Shown in pieces: positions 1-3,913 of a stretch of 5,915 nt of DNA. The notes beneath the pieces were generated by a model that saw only the letters and a list, made by a program, of their open reading frames with translations, did no database searches and was not told the origin of the DNA. A program made the position numbers and the translations under genes. The stretch's first letter is position 1; the number at the start of each line of letters is the position of its first letter. The DNA lies in contig LKNH01000163.1 of the NCBI GenBank assembly GCA_001564135.1, forward strand, positions 1 to 5,915, written 5' to 3'. Origin of the DNA: Halobacteriaceae archaeon Tc-Br11_E2g27. Its GTDB lineage: Archaea > Halobacteriota > Halobacteria > Halobacteriales > Haloarculaceae.

Positions 1-208
1 CATTGCGTTTCGTGGATACCGACGAAATCAGAGCAAACCAATGTTGTTTCTCGCCATTGTGTTTACGGTTATTATCCTCCCGGAGTTTCTCATCATTTTA
101 CTGTCCTTTGTGGTTGACCCACCGCAGTTCTGGTCGGTCACGTTCCTCCAGGCTACAAACGTGCTCGCCTTTGCCTGTATCCTCTATGCGATTACGATGG
201 ATGCTTAA
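1..208 (+). CDS. C-terminal part of a small integral membrane protein, DUF7521-like (5' partial)
   Basis: The frame starting at base 2 is open from the window edge to a TAA at 206-208 and gives 68 residues; the start lies upstream of the window. The visible part begins with a basic stretch (RGYRRNQSK), then PMLFLAIVFTVIILPEF running into a second apolar run, and after a short polar loop (DPPQFW) another hydrophobic helix (TNVLAFACILYAITM) that ends the protein. The basic RGYRRN segment followed by MLFLA and then a final NVLAFACILYA helix resembles the small haloarchaeal membrane family DUF7521, as I remember it. The function of that family is unknown to me. The longer open frame overlapping this one in another phase is Cys-, Ser- and Arg-rich and looks like a shadow. 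Coding status is fairly secure; the family name is less so. Confidence 0.65.
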   Translation, partial: IAFRGYRRNQSKPMLFLAIVFTVIILPEFLIILLSFVVDPPQFWSVTFLQATNVLAFACILYAITMDA

Positions 209-271
209 CTGTTATTCCGGTGCCCGGATTTGTGGAACTCACCAAGCGCACGGACTTTTATGAGTCGTCTC

Positions 272-351
272 ATACTGCCGGACGTAACTTCGTAAACCTA
301 CTCGCCACCTCGGGGTGGCGAGATGATTTAAAGGCTTACGTCCAGTAGTAT
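272..351. repeat. 80-bp nested imperfect palindrome with GC-rich central hairpin
   Basis: The central hairpin at 301-322 is a perfect 9-bp stem (CTCGCCACC and GGTGGCGAG) with a TCGG loop. Outside it, the 16-base arm at 272-287 and the arm at 336-351 are inverted copies matching at 14 of 16 positions; as + strand RNA the two differences give one G-U wobble (277/346) and one C-A mismatch (279/344). Both structures share the same dyad centre (311.5), because the spacers between them are 13 bases on each side. Within the spacers TAAA (293-296) pairs in register with TTTA (327-330). This cannot be explained by coding sequence. It could be a terminator for the upstream gene, a cruciform or operator over the next promoter, or a mobile-element end or MITE-like remnant. 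The structure is seen directly; its role is inference. Confidence 0.85.
325..334 (+). promoter_or_regulatory. TATA-like box for the NUP-family gene
   Basis: GATTTAAAGG contains TTTAAA at 327-332, a typical haloarchaeal TATA element. Transcription about 25-28 bases downstream would start near 355-360, leaving a leader of roughly 7-12 bases or less before the ATG at 367. A GGTGA at 359-363 sits only three bases from the ATG, too close for a good ribosome binding site, so near-leaderless translation is more likely. The box lies inside the right half of the palindrome, which could allow regulation by binding or folding there. Confidence 0.5.
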
Positions 352-366
352 CATTACAGGTGAGCG

Positions 367-1239
367 ATGACTGTTGACCTTTCAGTGCTCGTGCTTCCTG
401 CATTCGATGATTTGCCGGGTGTTCCTGGTGAAGCGACTCCGTGGTACGAAGCGTACAATCCCACTGAGACCATCGATATCGCCGGTGTTGACGACCCGCT
501 TCGCTATACCACGGATGGATTGGGAGTTGTTCCAACTGGCATCGGAAAAACGGCCGCGGCAACAACGACGACTGCGTTACTCATGAGTGACAGGCTCGAC
601 CTCTCGGACACACTGATTATGACAGTTGGTGTCGCGGGTGGTCCCCCATCGCTTTCGATTGGCTCAGTTGTTGTTGGCAGCGCTGTCCTAGATTGGGATG
701 ATAAATGCCGCTTTGCTGGCCCTGACTCCGATGACGTTCCGCTTGCACGCAATCCATACACTGAAGGGGAAGGCGTATTCCGAATGTCCGATGAGACAGT
801 TCAGGCCGCGACGGATGCGGCTGCTGGCGTCGAGCTCGACCGTGTTGGTTCATCACCTTCTGGTGCCTCGCTCCCATCTGATATTCCTGACTCTCCGGTT
901 GTCACGACGGGGACGAACGTCTGTGGTGACGAACTCTGGCACGGAGAAGAGCTAGCTGAGCAGGTTGAGTGGCTTGTTTCAAATGCGGATGGCGCTGGTC
1001 AACTCGAACCCTACCGTGCGACCGAAATGGAAGATGCTGGAACGGCACGGGCGCTTTCCCGATTCGGTGCAATCGAACGGTATGTAACCATTCGTGGGAT
1101 TTCGAACTACGATAGACCGCTCAACGATGAGAACCCTAGAACGAATTTCTTCAGCGATACGTTTGAATCTGGGTTTACCGTCGGCCTCACGAATGCTGTT
1201 CGAGTCGCTCGGCGACTCGTCGATAGCCAAGTAACTTAA
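367..1239 (+). CDS. NUP-family purine nucleoside 'permease', probably a nucleoside phosphorylase-like enzyme
   Basis: The 290-residue protein matches my memory of the NUP family (PF06516). An N-terminal strand LSVLVLPAF (5-13) leads to a PWYEAY segment (25-30), then GLGVVPTGIGKTAAATTTTALL (51-72) and LDLSDTLIMTVGVAG (78-91), equivalent to the FDLSKTYFLIAGIAG-type block of the family. Near the C-terminus, EMEDAGTARALSRFG (220-234) followed by IRGISNYDR (242-250) resembles the EMEsa and iRgISD signature of PNP/UDP phosphorylases, where the Glu contacts ribose and the last residue of ISD/ISN contacts the base. No signal peptide or membrane helix is visible, so a transport role is doubtful and purine nucleoside phosphorolysis or binding in the cytoplasm is more plausible (inference). 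GIGKT is not a full Walker A motif. The ATG at 367 suits the TATA-like box upstream. The TAA stop overlaps the next TATA-like element. Confidence 0.85.
   Translation: MTVDLSVLVLPAFDDLPGVPGEATPWYEAYNPTETIDIAGVDDPLRYTTDGLGVVPTGIGKTAAATTTTALLMSDRLDLSDTLIMTVGVAGGPPSLSIGSVVVGSAVLDWDDKCRFAGPDSDDVPLARNPYTEGEGVFRMSDETVQAATDAAAGVELDRVGSSPSGASLPSDIPDSPVVTTGTNVCGDELWHGEELAEQVEWLVSNADGAGQLEPYRATEMEDAGTARALSRFGAIERYVTIRGISNYDRPLNDENPRTNFFSDTFESGFTVGLTNAVRVARRLVDSQVT
1201..1219 (+). other. Perfect 8-bp stem-loop in the 3' end of the NUP-family gene
   Basis: CGAGTCGC (1201-1208) and GCGACTCG (1212-1219) are exact inverted copies around a TCG loop, ending 20 bases before the stop codon, and encode RVARRLV-type sequence. 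A T4 run follows only at 1250-1253. It could mark transcript end or RNA processing, but Arg/Val/Ser codons in this GC context can produce it by chance. Confidence 0.35.
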
Positions 1240-1242
1240 AAG
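1235..1242 (+). promoter_or_regulatory. TATA-like box for the brp-like/crtI-type unit
   Basis: CTTAAAAG overlaps the TAA stop of the NUP-family gene. Initiation 25-28 bases downstream falls near 1261-1266, giving either a leader of about 30 bases to the ATG at 1294 or a leaderless start at an in-frame GTG at 1261. A second AT-rich stretch (CATAATTTTG, 1245-1254) is an alternative box that would give a leader of about 20 bases. No GGAGG-type site precedes 1294. Confidence 0.4.
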
Positions 1243-1278
1243 CCCATAATTTTGTGGTATGTGAGACAAGCCGTTAGA

Positions 1279-1292
1279 GCCCAACTAGTAGA
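1279..1292 (+). promoter_or_regulatory. Sequence resembling the Bat-dependent UAS of bop-regulon promoters
   Basis: GCCCAACTAGTAGA matches 9 of the 12 specified positions of the Halobacterium bop/brp/crtB1 activator site, which I recall as ACCcnactagTTnG. The core CCCnACTAGT is exact, but three outer positions differ, including outer ones thought important. It lies directly against the ATG at 1294 rather than upstream of a TATA box, so either its role is different, the true start is further downstream, or the match is accidental. No bat gene is in the window. Confidence 0.25.
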
Positions 1293-1293
1293 T

Positions 1294-2331
1294 ATGAGTA
1301 CGGGCAATTTATCGGTCGGGTTGAATCGTTCGATACGGCCTGAATCCATCACCGTCTTAGTCTCCCGGGCAGCGTTGCTTGGGTTGACACTCCTCTTCGG
1401 AGCGATGACGCTGTTCGGGTCGCTGCCGTCGCTTGAAACGCAGATGGTCATCTACCTTGTCGGGATGGTGGCATTGAACCTCCCACACGGTGGGTACGAA
1501 CATTTCAGCAATCTACGATACCGGGGACTCCCATTTGGCTCGAAATACGTCCTGCTGTATATCACGGCCATCGCGGCGTTCATTGCGCTCTTTCTGATTG
1601 TGCCGCTCATAGCCCTTGCAATTGCCTTTGCAACCGCGGTGGCGAAAGGCGGACATGGTGACCTTCGTGTCATGGACGCCGTGGTTGGGAGTTCACATCT
1701 CCAATCTCGCCTGCAGCGGTCACTCGCCGCGTTTGTCCGTGGCGGAGCAGTCATGATTGTACCGCTATATTTCTTCCCGGACACCTACTACATGTTCTCT
1801 GCATACATGCTTGCCATGTTCGACCCCGGACTCTCCTCGGCACTCTGGGCATCGATGGAGACATCTCGACCACTGCTTGCGGGACTGTATGCTGTTGCGG
1901 TTCTCACCCATCTTGGGTGGGGGCTGGTAACGGCAGGCGTGAGTTCATCCTGGCTGGCTGACCTTGGTGAAACGTCGTTGCTCGTCGGATTCTTTGCGAT
2001 CGTCCCTGTTGTTGTCTCTATCGGCCTGTATTTCCCACTCTGGTACTCAATGCGCCAATCTGGACGAAGCGCATACGTCCACCGCGAGACGGCGGATGAA
2101 GATGACGGCCTCCCTGTTCCCGTTGTCTGGGGGACATTTATTGTGGGTGCTTTTGCCACCGGAATTATGGCTGCGTTGCTCTGGACAATTGCACCCAACC
2201 CACTGGGTAACGCCGGACTTCTCCCCGGCCTTGTGGCATTTTACACCATCTTCATCTGTATCGTTGCGCTGCCACACGTTGTCGTTGGCGAGTGGCTCGA
2301 TGTTGACCGTGGCATCTGGTATGTCCCATGA
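1294..2331 (+). CDS. Brp/Blh-family membrane protein, beta-carotene 15,15'-dioxygenase homologue with altered metal site
   Basis: The 345-residue protein is polytopic, with about eight hydrophobic segments (near 20-42, 50-66, 84-117, 150-175, 193-215, 226-250, 276-298 and 308-332). Family landmarks include PHGGYEH (64-70, the PHGAxD block), KGGHGDL (118-124), GLYFPLWYSMRQ (244-255) and the ending LPHVVVGEWL...GIWYVP (327-345), which I recall from haloarchaeal Brp-like proteins. Canonical family members cleave beta-carotene to two retinals using an iron held by histidines in PHG, HFGxxD and HSxRH motifs. Here HSxRH reads YSMRQ, and HFGxxD reads KGGHGD with its His displaced, so ordinary dioxygenase activity is doubtful. 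ATG 1294 was chosen because it precedes the first membrane segment; in-frame GTG 1261 and TTG 1252 are alternatives adding 11 or 14 residues. The stop overlaps the start of the crtI-type gene, indicating a shared carotenoid role. Confidence 0.85.
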   Translation: MSTGNLSVGLNRSIRPESITVLVSRAALLGLTLLFGAMTLFGSLPSLETQMVIYLVGMVALNLPHGGYEHFSNLRYRGLPFGSKYVLLYITAIAAFIALFLIVPLIALAIAFATAVAKGGHGDLRVMDAVVGSSHLQSRLQRSLAAFVRGGAVMIVPLYFFPDTYYMFSAYMLAMFDPGLSSALWASMETSRPLLAGLYAVAVLTHLGWGLVTAGVSSSWLADLGETSLLVGFFAIVPVVVSIGLYFPLWYSMRQSGRSAYVHRETADEDDGLPVPVVWGTFIVGAFATGIMAALLWTIAPNPLGNAGLLPGLVAFYTIFICIVALPHVVVGEWLDVDRGIWYVP

Positions 2332-3839
2332 GCGGAGAGCTCTCCGGCCAATCGATTGGTGTCGTCGGCGGCGGCATCGGTGGACTCTCTGCAGCGTCAT
2401 ATCTCGCTGCTGAGGGAGCGGATGTCACGCTGTACGAGCAGCATGAAAACGTTGGTGGGGTCGCTGGACGCATCGAAGCTGATGGTTTCCGGTTTGATAC
2501 GGGCCCATCCTGGTATCTGATGCCCGAGCTGTTCGAGCGGTTCTTTGCCCACTTCGATTCGGAACCGTCCGACTGGTATGAGCTGGTCAGGCTTGACCCA
2601 AATTATCGCGTCATCTGGACGGACGGTGACCGCGCCGATATCCCTGCAGACCCGGAACAGGCGAAGGCAGTGTTCGAATCACGCGAACCGGGTGCTGGAT
2701 ATGCGCTCGAACAGTATCTGGAGCAGGCGGCCGAAACCTACGAACTCGGGATGGAACGGTTCGTCATGGCGAACCGCTCCAGGATTCGGGATTACGTTGC
2801 ACTCGATGTGATGCGGTCCGGCCGGGCAATCAAATTCCTTGGAACGATGGACGAACACGTCTCATCGTATTTCGAGAACCCGAAACTCAAACAGCTCGTG
2901 GAATATACCCTCGTCTTTCTGGGCGGGTCGCCGTATAACACGCCAGCGCTCTATACGTTGATGAGTCACGTCGATTACAACCTTGGTGTTTACTACCCAA
3001 TTGGCGGAATGATGACTGTCGTCGATGCGATGGAATCCGTCGCAACGTTACAGGGAGCAACTATCCATACAAACACTCCGGTAACGGCTATTGTCCCCGA
3101 TGGCGAGGGAGTAACAGTCACAGCAGATGGAACGGCTCACCGACACGACCGGGTCATCTCTAATGCACCGCCTGCGTACACTGAACAGAAACTCCTCCCT
3201 GACGGCACAACCGACAGGAAGGCATCGTATTGGGACGAGCGAACACTGAGCCCATCGGCGTTTATGCTCTATCTTGGCGTCGAAGGGGAGATTGAGGAGC
3301 TTGAGCATCATTCGCTTGTGTTGCCTACGGACTGGAAGCCACATTTTGACGCCATCTTTGAGGAACCGGCATGGCCGGAGCGCCCGTCATACTATGTCAA
3401 CGTTCCATCACAGACTGACCCGACAGTCGCTCCGGACGGATGTGAGACTGCCGTCGTGCTCGTTCCGTTGGCTCCCGGACTCGACGAGACTGAAGCAAAA
3501 CGGGACGAGTTCCGTAACCAGATTCTTTCGGATTTGGCAACGCAAGCGGGGGTTGACCTCCGTGACCGCATCCGGTTTGAAGAGCGTGCATGCGTCTCGA
3601 CGTACCAGAACCGGTTCAATAAACAGCAAGGAACTGCCCTCGGTCTCGCGCATACGATTAAACAGACTGGCCCGCTGCGACCAGGGCATCGGATTCCAGG
3701 TGTTGAGCGAGTTTATCTCACCGGTGGGAGTGCAAACCCAGGAATCGGGGTGCCGATGTGTCTGTTGAGCGGTGAGCACGTCACTGAAGCCGTTATCGAG
3801 GATTCCTCCAAAAGCGGCTTGCTCCCGTCGTTCCGGTGA
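2328..3839 (+). CDS. crtI: CrtI-type carotenoid (phytoene) desaturase
   Basis: The 503-residue protein belongs to the FAD-dependent phytoene desaturase family. It opens with a Rossmann dinucleotide-binding motif, IGVVGGGIGGLSAA (10-23, GxGxxG at 14-19), with the ribose-binding acidic residue E37 at the end of LYE. GGVAGR (43-48) and the FRFDTGPSWYLMP block (54-66), standard for CrtI, follow. The C-terminal FAD/substrate signature is YLTGGSANPGIGVPMCLLSGEHVTEAV (463-489). Such enzymes insert double bases-conjugating double bonds into C40 carotenoids at the membrane; haloarchaea carry several paralogues serving lycopene and bacterioruberin synthesis, and the sequence alone does not show which step this one performs. 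The start codon lies in an ATGA overlap with the upstream stop, so translation is probably coupled to the brp-like gene. Length is normal and the frame intact. The gene symbol is used in the family sense. Confidence 0.92.
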   Translation: MSGELSGQSIGVVGGGIGGLSAASYLAAEGADVTLYEQHENVGGVAGRIEADGFRFDTGPSWYLMPELFERFFAHFDSEPSDWYELVRLDPNYRVIWTDGDRADIPADPEQAKAVFESREPGAGYALEQYLEQAAETYELGMERFVMANRSRIRDYVALDVMRSGRAIKFLGTMDEHVSSYFENPKLKQLVEYTLVFLGGSPYNTPALYTLMSHVDYNLGVYYPIGGMMTVVDAMESVATLQGATIHTNTPVTAIVPDGEGVTVTADGTAHRHDRVISNAPPAYTEQKLLPDGTTDRKASYWDERTLSPSAFMLYLGVEGEIEELEHHSLVLPTDWKPHFDAIFEEPAWPERPSYYVNVPSQTDPTVAPDGCETAVVLVPLAPGLDETEAKRDEFRNQILSDLATQAGVDLRDRIRFEERACVSTYQNRFNKQQGTALGLAHTIKQTGPLRPGHRIPGVERVYLTGGSANPGIGVPMCLLSGEHVTEAVIEDSSKSGLLPSFR

Positions 3840-3851
3840 CTCTGTTCTACG

Positions 3852-3867
3852 TTTTCATGGCGTTTTT
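3852..3867 (+). terminator. Oligo-T terminator after the crtI-type gene
   Basis: TTTT (3852-3855) and TTTTT (3863-3867) begin 13 bases after the crtI-type stop. Archaeal RNA polymerase terminates at such T tracts without needing a hairpin, and a new promoter follows directly, which fits a transcript boundary here. Confidence 0.5.
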
Positions 3868-3873
3868 GTAGAC

Positions 3874-3889
3874 CCAAGCGCATTTATGC
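3874..3889 (+). promoter_or_regulatory. Promoter of the transglutaminase-like gene (TATA TTTATG)
   Basis: TTTATG at 3883-3888 is a TATA-like box preceded by CCAAGCG, a plausible purine-containing BRE. Initiation 25-28 bases downstream falls at about 3910-3914, right at the GTG at 3914. This implies a leaderless mRNA and supports that start codon over the in-frame TTG at 3905. An in-frame TAG at 3869 closes the frame upstream. Confidence 0.6.
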
Positions 3890-3913
3890 TATCTCTTCGT
3901 ACGATTGTCAACT

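Noticed and set aside
3..263. An 86-codon open frame overlapping the first partial gene
   Set aside because: Its product is rich in Cys, Ser and Arg and lacks haloarchaeal character; the frame at base 2 gives a coherent membrane protein.
242..264. CCAAGCGCA with a nearby CTTTTATGAG, echoing CCAAGCGCA and TTTATG at 3874-3888, as a shared promoter motif
   Set aside because: A shared 9-mer is expected by chance in 6 kb, and the TATA spacing differs. A second promoter at 254-260 giving a leader that contains the palindrome remains possible but unsupported.
239..565. A 108-codon minus-strand frame through the palindrome and the start of the NUP-family gene
   Set aside because: It is basic and Arg/His-rich, covers a clear palindrome, and overlaps a well-supported gene; it looks like an antisense shadow.
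552..570. GIGKT in the NUP-family protein read as an ATP-binding Walker A motif
   Set aside because: The GxxxxGK(S/T) pattern is not properly met, there is no Walker B partner, and the segment fits a conserved NUP-family block.
1252..1293. TTG at 1252 or GTG at 1261 as the start of the brp-like gene
   Set aside because: The extra residues are polar and precede no family landmark; ATG 1294 places a short tail before the first membrane segment. GTG 1261 is not excluded if the mRNA is leaderless.
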